A DNA stretch of 64,000 bases from Prostheceraeus crozeri (GCA_907163375.1 CAJQUW010005334.1:310001-374000); one strand, 5' to 3'; positions 32,667 to 43,670 are shown, numbered from the stretch's first letter. Notes: a model not told the origin generated them from the letters alone. Numbers and translations: made by a program.

Positions 32667-33206
32667 TTAACACGATTCTATTAACTGTGACTCAAACAGA
32701 TAACGCATTAAAGATTTAGCAATGTCAGCTACTTTACTGACATCACGTAAACCGGTCATGATACAATGTCCGTTGTGAAACACTGCAATATGTACAGGAT
32801 GCCACTTCCGAATCAGAGCAGCAGGAAAGAGTTCAGTTTCATAAAATATGCCATGATTACTTGTTTTAATGTTGGCTAGATTCACTAACATCTTCAATTG
32901 AACAGACACTACTATATTCTTCAATGTCAGGGGACTGAGACGTAGATGAGGCATGAGTGTTCGCATTTTCTTGACGACTTCGTAACACATGGACTGCATC
33001 ACGAAATGAGAAAGGCTTCCTAGGACTTGGATTTTGCCGCAGTGAAAGAATTGAAGATTTCGACCGTTGCTCATGCGAATGACCAACAATTGTGGATGAC
33101 TGCGATGATACACTGAATCGGGAAGATGGGCGTGCAACTGTTCTAAATTGATGTCTTTTCTGAAATTCATTTCGCGCATGGCGTTGATGATGCGGATGGG
33201 GGACAT
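32667..33206 (-). CDS. TATA-binding-protein-like element gene (copy B, open)
   Basis: Frame of 179 residues, the length of a TBP core (about 180). Two repeats are visible: residues about 3-85 (IRIINAMREMNFRKDINLEQ, then HPQLLVIRMSNGRNLQFFHC, GKIQVLGS) and about 92-172 (LKNIVVSVQLKMLVNLANI, YETELFPAALIRKWHPVHIA, VFHNGHCIMTG). The order strand-helix-FPAALIR-strand-F.xGK/H..TG-helix is that of TBP repeats, and ELFPAALIR is close to the TBP ELFPGLIYR motif. Start chosen at 33206 because a TATAAAAGG box lies at 33241-33249, about 36 bases upstream. A longer upstream frame exists at 32866-33351. In cells TBP binds TATA DNA and nucleates transcription; here it could serve the element's own TATA genes. 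Pattern-based call; no search run. Confidence 0.65.
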   Translation of the reverse strand: MSPIRIINAMREMNFRKDINLEQLHAHLPDSVYHRSHPQLLVIRMSNGRNLQFFHCGKIQVLGSLSHFVMQSMCYEVVKKMRTLMPHLRLSPLTLKNIVVSVQLKMLVNLANIKTSNHGIFYETELFPAALIRKWHPVHIAVFHNGHCIMTGLRDVSKVADIAKSLMRYLFESQLIESC

Positions 33207-33240
33207 GATTCACAAAAGACATGAGGGTTGAGTGAACTTC

Positions 33241-33249
33241 CCTTTTATA
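33241..33249 (-). promoter_or_regulatory. TATA box of the TBP-like gene, copy B
   Basis: TATAAAAGG on the minus strand, about 36 bases before the ATG at 33206. It is conserved in copy A at 5235-5244. Confidence 0.55.
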
Positions 33250-33649
33250 CTTTTCCCATGAGGGCTTTGGAATCACGATGTAGCAGTGATCATTATGTAG
33301 AATCCTCTCTTGAATGCGAATAAATACAATGCCTTCTACTAAACTAATCACACGACAAGAGTTGACATTATAGCGCGATGCAACCTTCGTAGTTGAAAGC
33401 GTTCTAGAGTTATCTGAAGTTGACGCTTCACATCATGAAATGTAACACACTGACTTTTCCATGACACATAGAGGCATGCCGATAATTTCTATATGATTAT
33501 TATTTAATACTTAGTGAAGAGCTTCCTCAATGCCTAAGAAAGAAGGAGAGTGGTGTTCATGTGTGGCATGGTGAGTGCAAATTTTTCTTTCTTGATAAGG
33601 TGGCCGTTAGGCCGTGGTCTCATAAAGACCGATGGTGCGTTCTCAGTGT

Positions 33650-35790
33650 GTAGGGAGTGTTACTGTGGTTGATCATCATCAACATGGACATCATTTTTTA
33701 AGGTCATGGAGACAAGATAGGGATTCAACGTAAACAACCCTCCGTTCCTGCGCAGACCCATGTAGATGGTTTAAATTTAAAATTCAAATGAGTAGGTTTG
33801 CAATTGAGTAAGTAGAATTCGCTGCCCTCCTTTTCATGGATGATGAGCCAGTGTCTATCCATATGAACATGCATGTATCTTCTTTCCATGATGGGAACTT
33901 GTGGCCGCTTCCCATTGTGTCGAACAATTTCTTTGGGAAGGGTGGGATTTTCTTTCAGGAATGTTTCAAGAGTATTTTTCAAGAGTTCTGTAAAGTAAAT
34001 TCCAAAGTAACCGCCAAAGTAACTTCGACCGGGTTGTCGTTCTCCTCCTAGTGTATAGCGACAACCACCCAGAATGACATTATTGTGGCATTCCTAAAAT
34101 TTCAAAGTTATACCATCATCAAGCAACCTATGGGAATAATTTTTATTACTGTGATCGTTGTACACGACGTTTCACATCCAAACCATTTTTTGAACACCAT
34201 TACGAGTGGTGCTCTCGGGGTAAACTTCAAATGGAAGTCATGCCCAAAGATAAATTTTATAGGTATGAGGAAATCGGCAATGAGCTCAGTCCCATATGCA
34301 CCATCTATGCGGACATTGAATGTTACATTGAACAAGAAGACCGAACACATGAGCCAGCAGCCATTGCCTGTTATGAAGTATCGCATCGATATTAAAGGAA
34401 TCAAAATAAAATGCATGTGTGGCAAGGCGAGGAGTGCGTTGAAAACTTCCTCAACTTTTCAGATAGGAAAGCCCGTTTTCATCAGCGGTATGAAACGGAG
34501 CTGACTAGGAAAGCCATGTGCTTCAAAGAAGCCGATCAACTCAAATTTGATAGGACCACGGAATGTCCCCGCTGCTGTTCATCCTTTGATGATCAACAAC
34601 ATAAGAAAGTGAGGGACCATTGCCATCTCAGTGGTAAATTTAGGTCTGCCTTATGCAGTAAATGTAATATGAAGCTTAGACTCAAAACGCGAACGCTTCC
34701 CGTCATCTTCTATAACTTTAAATGTTATGATGCTCACATCATCATTCGCCATGGATTCGGTAAAATGAAATCCTGGTCATCCAAAGTGATTGCACAAAGT
34801 AAGGAAAAATTTATGTGAATCACTGCCAAAGTGCAAGTCGACAAAACCGCTGAGGGGAAGCCTGTCTTCTATGACATAAAGTTTCTAGATAGTTTTCAAT
34901 TTATGTCTTCTTACTCTGCCGCGTTAGCTAAAAATTTAGAAACACTTCCCCTCACTCAACATTTAAAGAAAGACTATCCCAACATAAGTGAAAGTCTCAT
35001 GCGACGGAAAAGAGTGTTTCCTTATAGCTATTATAGTTCAATGGAGACATTGAAGGAGACATCCCTTCCGTCTATCCGTCTATCGATAAATTTAAAAATG
35101 ATTTGACGGGTGAGGACTGTTCGCCGGATGAATATAGGCATGCAGAGTAAGCATGGTTAGAATTAAGGTGTCACACTTTTTGGTGACTACATGCTTGCCT
35201 ACTTAAAATTAGACGTCTATCTGTTGGCTGACGTGTTTGAGACTTTTAGGAAAGTCACATTAGAACAGGACATCTTAGACCCCGTCCATTTTGTTAGTCT
35301 ATCGGGTCTGTCCTATCATTCAGCCTTCAAGATGACGAAAGAGAGCATTCATTTACTGCAGGATGCAGAAATGTACACGTTATTTGAACGTGGTATTAGG
35401 GGTGGCTTAACGTTTGTTAACAAACATGTTGTAAACAACACCCAAGAATTGTGTCGAACAATTTCTTTGGGAATGGTGAGATTTTCTTTCAGGAATGTTT
35501 CAAGAGTATTGAATTGTAACCGTGTCCAATAGTCTAACGGTACACATACAACGACACCATACTGTGTTGAGATACCCTTTAGATAACCCATCCGATGACT
35601 TGGTGTTTTTATGGGAACGACTTTTCCGTGATGAGTTATCTTTCATTGAAAGCATTTTCAACCGATGCTAAAGTAAAGGAGTTCAGTGTACCCAGAGTTG
35701 ATGGCTCCGAGCAACTGCATGGTTAGCGCAAGGACGGAAATGATTGCAATGAGCTCAGTCGTCCGTTTTATAACCTCACCTAGCTCCAAT
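33650..35790 (-). pseudogene. Membrane-segment protein gene of copy B, interrupted by the displaced PolB block
   Basis: Matches 5640-6330 of copy A in two parts, 33650-33990 and about 35445-35790. Between them lies + strand polymerase sequence (34000-35440). The fossil gene cannot make the protein seen in copy A. Confidence 0.7.
34000..35440 (+). pseudogene. polB: Displaced middle block of PolB in copy B (broken)
   Basis: Matches about 735-2155 of copy A with a few percent difference. It contains the CPRCCSSF / DHCHLSGKFRSALCSKCN zinc-HNH-like module (about 34565-34680), the exonuclease segment FYNFKCYDAH (about 34708) and the YLKLDVYLLADVF segment (about 35200). In copy A this block lies inside the polymerase region; here it sits inside a minus-strand gene about 4.4 kb further on. 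Confidence 0.8.
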
Positions 35791-36169
35791 CACATGCGTG
35801 TCCCTGTCTTTGTCACGTGACAAAGAGTTATCACACGTGAACTTTTCACCGCGTGGGTGGAAGCCTTCCCTATTCAAATACAATGACTGTCTTCTTACAA
35901 AGTCGTTCTAGTCCTCACAAAGACTTTAGTGACACGCCCTTTTTAGCGAACAAAGACCTATTAGTAACAAAGTAGAATGACTCATCTTACAACACGCCCG
36001 TTTTAACGAACAAAGACCTATTAGCAACAAACCAGAATGACTCATGTTGCTCTATAAACCATTGCAAAGGCGAATCTCATTTAAAAGAAATCTTTATTGC
36101 ATCTACACAACATGTTGACTATCAAACAAAGTCGTTGATGTAAACACACTCAGTTGAATCATGATATGT

Positions 36170-36502
36170 TTACCAAACGCATGCATTTCCTTCCATCGTC
36201 TCTTCCATTCTCTCCATAATTTTCTCCATGTGTCTAAAACGAAGTGGTTTTTGCAAATCTTTCAACTCAACATAAGCAATGAGTCTATCCTTCACATCTT
36301 GAGGTTGTAAACTCTCCATCAATCTTTTGAAGAGAGGAAGGCTTTCAGTTAGCACTACTTTCATATCATTCATCTTTACTTTAAATGTAAGTTTCCAATC
36401 TTGTAAAAATCCATCGAATCCTTGTTGATCAAAAGTTAAATTACACATGTGGTTACTTAATGCACGATGCGTCATCATAAACGTTGTGAATGTAGATTTC
36501 AC
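36170..36502 (-). CDS. Small element protein resembling the PolB N-terminal domain (copy B)
   Basis: Open frame of 110 residues, counterpart of 6675-7064 and close to it throughout (FDQQGFDGFLQDWKLTFKVK, LFKRLMESLQPQDVK). Function unknown. Confidence 0.5.
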   Translation of the reverse strand: MKSTFTTFMMTHRALSNHMCNLTFDQQGFDGFLQDWKLTFKVKMNDMKVVLTESLPLFKRLMESLQPQDVKDRLIAYVELKDLQKPLRFRHMEKIMERMEETMEGNACVW

Positions 36503-36661
36503 ATTGCTTCAATGACTTCTACGACGAATAAAAACAGAAATAACAATCATGTTCCACTGTAAGTTTATTCAACATCAATCAAATTTCACAAAGCAATCAG
36601 AGAGTAGTGAACACAATTCATGAAAAGATCATCACTCGTTCCCAAGGAGCAAAAACAAGCT

Positions 36662-37081
36662 CTATGTACACCCATGCTGTTGACAATAATATAGATACAG
36701 TTCATAAACATCATAGAGACTACAATGCCAGCGTGAAGAGAGTTTTGCAATGTAGGTGGCTTTATTTCTAGTAATACAATGGGATGGTGGTCTGTAAAGG
36801 TGATGTCTCTTACCGAAACATACAGCCATATCAAAAATCATTTCATCTCTAAACTTCTTTTGATCACAATGCATATGATAGTCTTGTCTTACACGATCTA
36901 CCCAACATGGCAAATATAAATTATCAATGTGTAACTGAAGTGTTGTTGCTTCTCGTTCAGAATCATTTCCTAATATTTTAACAATATGAAAACTTGACAG
37001 CCATCGTTTGAAATCACTTATCAAATACGTTTCATTCACAAATCCAATATGAATCAAAATAGAAGGATCAAGTCCATCCAC
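36662..37081 (-). CDS. Unknown 139-residue element protein (copy B)
   Basis: Open frame with ILIHIGFVNETYLISDFKRW near the start, then LHIDNLYLPCWVDRVRQDYH, a Cys/His-containing middle (MHCDQKKFRDEMIFDMAVCF) and SRWHCSLYDVYELYLYYC at the end. Several His and Cys could bind metal, but no known spacing is obvious. A second, nearly identical copy of this gene lies in the duplicated block at 27354-27824. Confidence 0.5.
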   Translation of the reverse strand: MDGLDPSILIHIGFVNETYLISDFKRWLSSFHIVKILGNDSEREATTLQLHIDNLYLPCWVDRVRQDYHMHCDQKKFRDEMIFDMAVCFGKRHHLYRPPSHCITRNKATYIAKLSSRWHCSLYDVYELYLYYCQQHGCT

Positions 37082-37253
37082 ATGATGTCGTGACTATTCC
37101 TCTTTGTGTGGAGGACAGTAGGCAAATCTATGATACACACTAGCAACAGTTTGATCACTTTCTCTCATTGCAATAGCACTCAATTCCTGCATGGGTGTTC
37201 CCTCACTGTCCATGAAGACGACAACCTACAATATCAAAAAGATGTGATGTACA

Positions 37254-37580
37254 TTACAAGATAATACATTGAGTAGGAACTTTACAAGGATGTCTGTCCT
37301 TCAAATAACAAAAGATACATGCAACATGATTGCAATGTATTAATTGAATGTAACGCACAAGACCACGTTTTCCACATTCACTACAAACTAACTGATTAGA
37401 ATACTTAGGTTTCTCTTTGGTGGTAACACCACCTTTCTTTGATACACGACGACGTTTAGGTTTGGTTACAGGTTCTTGACACTCTTTGACACATGAAGCA
37501 ATGACTTTCTTAATGCAACTAAGACCTGTTAATTCAGGCTGATGATGAAATTGAGCAATGCGTAAATTGAGAGAAATCAA
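37254..37580 (-). CDS. RING-like zinc-binding element protein (copy B)
   Basis: Frame of 108 residues: a soluble N-terminal part (ISLNLRIAQFHHQPELTGL), a basic KPKRRRVSKKGG stretch (about residues 42-53) and a C-terminal zinc module CSECGK...CNHVACIFC...HPCKVPTQC (about 68-105). A partial duplicate is at 27997-28359. Compare 7795-8130. Confidence 0.5.
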   Translation of the reverse strand: MISLNLRIAQFHHQPELTGLSCIKKVIASCVKECQEPVTKPKRRRVSKKGGVTTKEKPKYSNQLVCSECGKRGLVRYIQLIHCNHVACIFCYLKDRHPCKVPTQCIIL

Positions 37581-37589
37581 ATTTCCGTC

Positions 37590-38130
37590 AGATTAATGAG
37601 GTTCCACATAAACAGCAGGCACCTCAATACGAAAGGAATGAAAGCCTGCACCTACTGTTGACAATTCTGTTTCAACTCACTGTTCAACTGTCACTCCTGA
37701 AGTGACTTTACAATACTTGCTTTGCAAAATGAAGCAGCGAGTGCCGCGATACAAAGGTTTACAATAAGAAGTTTTCTTTTCTGAACACAACTGTAATAGT
37801 TCAATGGGAATAAGAGCCTTTCGTCTCATAACGTCTTCTAAAATGTCAAGCAGTTGATGCAACCAATTATCGATAGGTATACTCAGGTTTTGACCACAAC
37901 GATTTACTTGCGTATCCACTTTTGATAAGTATACCGCTGGCGTTTGAAGATAGAGTCAAACACCGTTGTAGCGCACTTGTTGTTTGTAGGTGGGATAGCC
38001 TTGAATTACCTTTTCAATTTTCGGATTCCACAGCTCGAGATGATGAGGATTCAGTGATGCAGCAGTAAGAGTAGGATTCATGGCCATGGCAGTCTGTAAC
38101 GAAAGAATACCACTAAGTACATACGTGATC
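37590..38130 (-). pseudogene. Second membrane-anchored element protein, copy B (broken)
   Basis: Matches 8130-8689 of copy A. The open piece 37677-37919 carries NRCGQNLSIPIDNWLHQLLD and PIELLQLCSEKKTSYCKPLY. It shares a GFYSF block with the gene at 5646-6302. Some of its damage is common to both copies, so it predates their separation. Confidence 0.5.
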
Positions 38131-38214
38131 ATCAGAGAAAAGAAAATCCTTGGCTTAGCAGTGACATATGAGGTGGTCCTTAAGAGAACCTTTTGCTGCG
38201 TTCACATGATTTAA

Positions 38215-38700
38215 AGCTTATCACCAAAGTCTAATTCTTGGTCATCGTCCAGTAAATTAAATGTCTTGGGCTTAGGACCCGAATTGAGTTTCAATTCCCT
38301 AAAAGACTTAAAGGTAAAGCGTCGAGGTGGTGGAGGCGGTGGTGGCGATGGTTAAACAAAATATGCTTGTACAATCATCAGCAACACACTCTCCTGCGTC
38401 TCTCTTCTAAAATGCTGGTATGGTTTAGGCCACACAGTCATGACACTCACTTGTAAATTTGCAAACAGGATTGATCAGACAAAGTTGAGAGGGGAGAATG
38501 GCGTGAGCAAGTCACACACGCTTTTCAAGTCAAGAGAATGAAATGAAGAGAAAATGGGGAGATGACTGCTTTTATAGGCTCCTGCGAATCCACATATGAC
38601 ACTATGAGAGACAATCAGAGAACTCCGTTTCTCCCCTGACTTCGTTGCGGCAGGGAAAAGGAGGCGCCCGAAGGGACTGACTCACGTTTACTTTCCAAAC
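38215..38700 (-). pseudogene. Proline-rich element protein and promoter region, copy B
   Basis: Matches 8753-9250 of copy A, including the proline run and acidic tail region. It is broken in this copy. Homology to copy A fades after about 38690. Confidence 0.4.
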
Positions 38701-39565
38701 TCTCTCAATCCATTCTTTGCCGTAAGAGTGGAATCAGGTTTGACATGATGAAGTATTCAGCGATTCATGGCATTCATTCTGTAACAGGGAGACATTTGGT
38801 AACCGCATCGTTTTAGAAAGCGACTAGCCTTTTGTAAAGTATCATTCTAAATTTTGCTTTCATAAACTTGTGTTGTGTCATCCTTTCTAAATACACCAAC
38901 GGTTAAAACTTGTACGACAATCAAACTCTACTTTCATAAGCTTGTATGCAAAAATGTCTGACTACACTAACGAATAAAACTTCGATGACCAAACTTTACT
39001 TTCACAAACGTCTGTTGTGCTATAACCTTGTTTTCACAAACTTGTGCTTCATAAACTTTCAGACTACATTATCATTTCATGCACTTGTGTTGTACTAAAC
39101 TTTCTGACTGCGTTCACAAGAGCTTGTTCACTAGTGAAGAGAGAAATGAGCTTGTGGCTGCGTGTGGCCCATGAATGTCCCTTCCAATTCATTCCATTTC
39201 ATTTAGCCTCGGTGATAGAGGCAGTTCTTAAAAGAACTCATGGTTCATTCTCGCATGTATGGCCAACTACCGGGAGACAAGTGCAATGGAGATTTTATGA
39301 AGCAACCTGTGGCAGATAGCTAAATGTCGCCCTGGCGGTCAGAGTACAACGTTGAGACGAAAGGCAACCACTTGGAAACATGACGCAGAGAGGTTTCACA
39401 AGGATTACCATTGCCAACGTTCCGCGCAGTACTCATCGCTACGGACTTCACAGCTGTCTCGAAAAAACGCCCACCAACAGGAGGTATGACACCAAAAATC
39501 TCCGTGACTTGCACCGTCAATGACTTGATAGCCAGACATGAAACGTGTCTAAGCCGTGTTTAGCT
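38701..39565. other. Non-coding stretch with degenerate ACTTGTGTTGT/CTTTCATAAACTTG repeats
   Basis: From about 38840 to 39110 a unit of roughly 55-70 bases with CTTTCATAAACTTGTGTTGT and similar words repeats about five times, imperfectly. No gene recognised; copy A has different sequence here. Confidence 0.5.
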
Positions 39566-40775
39566 TGGAGAGGGATAGCAAGCCGTGATTCACAAGCGTT
39601 TTGCAATGGAGATGTTTAGTAGCCACCCATGACAAGATAGCTAAGACTCAACCAATCGGCGTTCAAAGTGCTACGTTGAGAACTGTGTCAAATGCCCAAC
39701 ATGAGTTGCCCCAGAGGTTTCGGTCTAAAATATGACACACTCCCTTGCCACACTTATCACTACGGCATCATCCGCCGTCCCGAAGGAACACCCTGTCATT
39801 GGAATATTACAGCGAAACTCTCCGTACCATGCTCGCTTTGAGTGAAAAGCCGCTTGTAAAGACATGAGAAGACTTGCTCGTACACACTTATACATGCCTT
39901 CATTGACTTCAACAGGGTCGAAAACCCCAGAAAACCTCCAAAAATAACGAATTCAAATTTTTCAACTTTTTAGCACTACTTATGAAATTTTATAGGTAGT
40001 CTGTAAATGAAGGTCTGATCAATAGCTATCACGTATTTGACGTATTTGATGAAAGTGATCACAAGCCATAGTCTGGCTAACCTATAAGTCTGACACCTTA
40101 GCTGATATCAGCTATGAAATTTTCTAAGTCATCAGAGCTCCGGAGAGACGACATACCTCTGACAATCTCTCGTCTTAATGAGATTTCTCATTCGGTTCCA
40201 AGCTTATATAGGATTCGTACATCAGCTGGTGTAGCCTTTGTAAACTTTAAACGCTTCTATCTCTGGTTCTAGAGCTCCGATTGGCTTCAAATTTTGACAG
40301 TCACGTTTTCTCGCTCTCACCTTTCATTTAAGCCATCACTCAACTTTCTCCGATCATCAGAAGCCGAGTTGAAAAAACTATGTCATTTTTTCAAAGTATC
40401 CAAAATCTTGTAAAATGCGTAAAGATTCGATTTTAAACAAGCTCTCATTTCGAAACGAAGCCTTCCACAGATCTGAAATGTAGGATCCTAGAGAACAAAG
40501 TGCGGTGTTTCCACCAAAAGAAACCCGACGACTTTACTCACTTCCAATCCTCCGCTATTCATCGCCAAAAATCAAAAAATTTGAAAATTTTATTTCACTC
40601 ACACGACCCTCAAAACTTATCTATTCGGTTGTAAAATGTCACGAGGATTCCAAATCTGGTCTCAGATTTCTCATACGATGCCGCATTCAAAAGGTAGAGC
40701 GATCTTCTTAAAATTTAACTCTGTCGTTTTTTCGCGATTTTCCAAAAATCAACATTTCGCTCTCAAACCTAACCA
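39566..40775. repeat. Right terminal inverted repeat of copy B
   Basis: Reverse complement of about 24877-26050, roughly 95-97% alike by eye. It stops at 40772-40775, where the 6.4-kb foldback element begins, so its outer part is lost. Confidence 0.85.
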
Positions 40776-41516
40776 AACTGAGCAGATATATAAATCTGAA
40801 TAACGGATGAGTGAACTGAACTGTTCTCTTCTGGCGATGTTTGAAATGAGATTGAAGAGGTGAAGTGAAGAAGAAGTCGGGTGAGTTAAGTGAAGAGATC
40901 TGATTACTTAATCTTATCATGGATCACTCCTATCATTGGTGCTAAGTGGTCGTGTGATCGAATCGCTCACACCTGAATATTCCGAAATCTACCGTTCGGT
41001 ATCATATTTGCCGTCAGAGAGACCCGCTCAGTAAAAGATAGAGACCGATCCGGCAACCTTTCATTCTTGATGATCAAACTTCTTCTTTTGAACGAATATT
41101 GCTATAATCATTGGCGACCACGTGGGAAACTCAATATCTGAACAACCAAAATGAACCACCGGTCGCAGCAAAATTTCAAGCGTTGATTGTTTCTTTGCAT
41201 AAAACGTGAGGCTGATCAAGTTCGCCTTTTTATATCTTTGAAAACATTTTACATGGTTGACTTAAGTGGCGAAAAAAGAAAACAGATGCTTTTATATCAC
41301 GAATAATTAAAAGTAGAAAATACTATTCATGGCAAGAGTATTCCGTCAAAAGAAAAAAATATTGAAAGCAAAGATTCCATGATTGCCACGTGGGTTTGAA
41401 GTTGCTACTTGATCGTGGCCGTGTAAAACAATGTAGGCTACTCTTCAATTCGTTTTTGTTTCGGTCTTCCTCATAAAGCTATAGTTAGATAAAAGGATTT
41501 GCTATAGCCCCATTCT

Positions 41517-43670
41517 ATATATATTTGTAGTCTACCAAGTGGTAGGTCACACACAATACAACAATAGGAAAGAAAGAAACAAAGTCAAAGATAACTGCAA
41601 AGTCATTGCTTAAATGTTCGTCACAAACTTCTTCCATTTTTCTCGATCTTCACTCAGACGTTTCAATTCTCCATATGAATTCACCCCGGCTTTCCACTTG
41701 AGATCGTCCAGCCACCTCGCTCGTTTTCTTCCTCTTGTTCTCTTCCCGTTGATCTTCGTTTCAAGGATTTTGGTGAGAATGCCATCGTGTCGGAGTTGGT
41801 GACCCACATAGTTGCCTTTTCGACTCGTGATGGTGTTCAGTAGGCATCGTTTTTCATTTGCTTTCATCAAAATTTCATCATTTGTTACTCTGTCAGTCCA
41901 CTTGATGTTCATAATTCTTCTCCAAAACCACATCTCTGCTGCCTCCAGGTATTTGACGTCACGATGTCTGAGTGTCCAGCTCTCGCAACCGTAAAGAAGG
42001 GTGCTCCAACAGTAGGTCTTTACCATACGCTTCTTGAATTCAATGCTGTTGGATGTCGTGGTCACTTCTTGTACTTTCTTGAAATAGGACTGTTTCGCTT
42101 GAGAGATTCTTGAATTTATGTCTTTCGTACATCGTCCGTCACTTGTTAGAATTGAGCCTAAATACTTGAAATTGACGACTTTTTCCAGAACTTCATTTCC
42201 CACTCGCAATGTGAAAGGAGAAGGCGAATTTGTTTTCGAAAATATCATAACTTTAGTTTTCTTAGTGTTGATCTTCATGCCGTACTTTTCTGCAGTGTCA
42301 TTTAAGCTGTTCATTATGATTTGAAGTCCTCTGAGGCTCGAAGATAACATAGCCTGGTCGTCTGCATATCTAATCGCTGTTGTTCTTTTTCCACACAAAT
42401 TGACTCCGTGATTTGCCACTTTTGAATTTACTTCGTTAGCTAAGAATTGTATATACACATTAAAGAGCATTGGTGATATGATGCATCCTTGACGTACTCC
42501 ACGAAGAATAGGGACTTCTCCAGTGAGATCATTACCTACTTTTATGACTGCTTTCTGATGCTGGTATAACTGTGCTATAATGTTTACTTCAGTTTCATTT
42601 ATTCCAATGCTGACGAGAATGTTCCACAGGGTACTCCAATTGACTCGGTCAAACGCTTTCTCAAAATCTATCATGGCAACAAATAATGATCGATTGGCTT
42701 CGATATATCTTTCACTTAGCGTTCTGATTGCTGTTATTGCATCTCTCGTTCCTCGTTTCGATCTGAAGCCAAACTGATCTTCAGTAAGATGATCTTCTAT
42801 TCTGGTTGTGATTCTTCTTTCGATAATGGCAAGAAGTACTTTTGATGTATGTGAAATCAGACTGATTGTTCTATAGTTCTTGCAGTCGGTAGCACGCACA
42901 GTTTTGGGAATGGGGATCAAAATGATTTTCGTGAAATCTTCGGGCCAGATTCCAGATTCAAGGATTTTGTTGCACATTTGAGCTATCGTTATCGTTCCGA
43001 CATGCTCAAGCCCTTTAATCAATTCAGCTGGGATTTCGTCAACTCCAGGGCTTTTTCCGACTTTCAGTCTTTTTATCCCCATCTCTACTTCGGAATTGAG
43101 AAATGAGTTAACCTCCTGTACTGCATTCTCGGAGATAGGTCTCGGACTGTAATTTGGGTCCCCATATAATTCACCAATAAGTTATACTCTTCCCATCTGT
43201 TTTTCACATCCTCAGGTTCAATCAAGTTTTCTCCAATATTTGACTTGATCATTGTTGATCTGTACGACGGTTTCCGTAGATGTTGTTTGATATTGTAGTA
43301 CGCTTGGTCAGTCTTACTCTCTTTCATCAGTCGTTCAATTTCTTCACAATTTCTTGTCCACCATTCTTCCTTCGATCTTTTGGCATCACGTCTGATTTGA
43401 TTGTGTAGCTCTCGGTATCGTCTCTTTGATTCATCATCCTTCCTTTTTTTGAGTGATCGTCTTTCTTCCATTTTCTTTACTATTTCATTCGTGATGTACG
43501 GCTTACGAGGAATAATTTTCCTGGTACCGATACAAGTGGTTGCACTTGAGATCATCGCTGTTTTTACGTCTTTCCATTCAAATGTGCTGTTTTGAAGCTG
43601 TCGTTCGCATTCTGATTGAAATTTCTTCTTCACTTCGATGTTCGATGTTCTATTTTTTCGATGTTCGAAA
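41517..43670 (-). mobile_element. 5'-truncated LINE (non-LTR retrotransposon) with target site duplication
   Basis: Inserted in the left arm of the foldback element, flanked by GCCCCATTCT (41507-41516 and 43671-43680), possibly one base longer. On the minus strand, 43633-43085 is a pre-RT region (KKMEERRSLKKRKDDESKRR, EWWTRNCEEIERLMKESKTD) and 43082-41610 an uninterrupted 490-residue reverse transcriptase. A frame change near 43150 separates the two. The 3' UTR is about 93 bases and ends in an (AT)n tail. No endonuclease domain remains. Because the right arm lacks it, the insertion postdates the inverted duplication. Confidence 0.93.
41610..43082 (-). CDS. LINE reverse transcriptase (open 490-residue frame)
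   Basis: RT landmarks in order: GKSPGVDEIPAELIKGL (about residues 8-24), IPIPKTVRATDCKNYRTISL (about 56-75), FGFRSKRGTRDAI (about 104), MIDFEKAFDRVNWSTLW (motif A, about 136), ILRGVRQGCIISPMLFNVYI (motif B, about 187), AIRYADDQAM (motif C, YADD, about 234), NFKYLGSILTSDG (about 304), then the C-terminal LLYGCESWTLRHRD...RGRKRARWLDDL region. All catalytic Asp residues are visible. The type is the one often annotated as endonuclease-reverse transcriptase in invertebrates; clade (RTE-like, I-like or other) not decided. Being 5'-truncated, the copy is presumably not mobile by itself. Confidence 0.93.
   Translation of the reverse strand: MGIKRLKVGKSPGVDEIPAELIKGLEHVGTITIAQMCNKILESGIWPEDFTKIILIPIPKTVRATDCKNYRTISLISHTSKVLLAIIERRITTRIEDHLTEDQFGFRSKRGTRDAITAIRTLSERYIEANRSLFVAMIDFEKAFDRVNWSTLWNILVSIGINETEVNIIAQLYQHQKAVIKVGNDLTGEVPILRGVRQGCIISPMLFNVYIQFLANEVNSKVANHGVNLCGKRTTAIRYADDQAMLSSSLRGLQIIMNSLNDTAEKYGMKINTKKTKVMIFSKTNSPSPFTLRVGNEVLEKVVNFKYLGSILTSDGRCTKDINSRISQAKQSYFKKVQEVTTTSNSIEFKKRMVKTYCWSTLLYGCESWTLRHRDVKYLEAAEMWFWRRIMNIKWTDRVTNDEILMKANEKRCLLNTITSRKGNYVGHQLRHDGILTKILETKINGKRTRGRKRARWLDDLKWKAGVNSYGELKRLSEDREKWKKFVTNI

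Larger units (their letters stand above)
20735..40775. mobile_element. Fossil PolB-bearing Polinton/adintovirus-like element, copy B, with long terminal inverted repeats
   Basis: Same gene plan as copy A but with both terminal repeat regions: left 20735-26050 (split by a 3.67-kb transposon), right 39566-40775 (its outer part is missing where the 6.4-kb foldback element abuts). Between them lie a short minus-strand gene, an intron-bearing proline-rich/zinc-finger region, the polymerase region, the 68-bp array, the TBP-like gene and the rest of the minus block. The copy is broken in many places (order of ten or more) and internally rearranged: one polymerase block is displaced and one 0.77-kb block is duplicated. 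A few percent divergence from copy A and shared damage suggest both descend from an already decaying copy, or one from the other. Confidence 0.75.

Noticed and set aside
32031-32719. Series of overlapping 62-125 residue open frames with repeated MCGCHLFISMAPQVRQ sequence
   Set aside because: They are translations of the 68-bp tandem array in successive frames; nothing supports a repeat protein.
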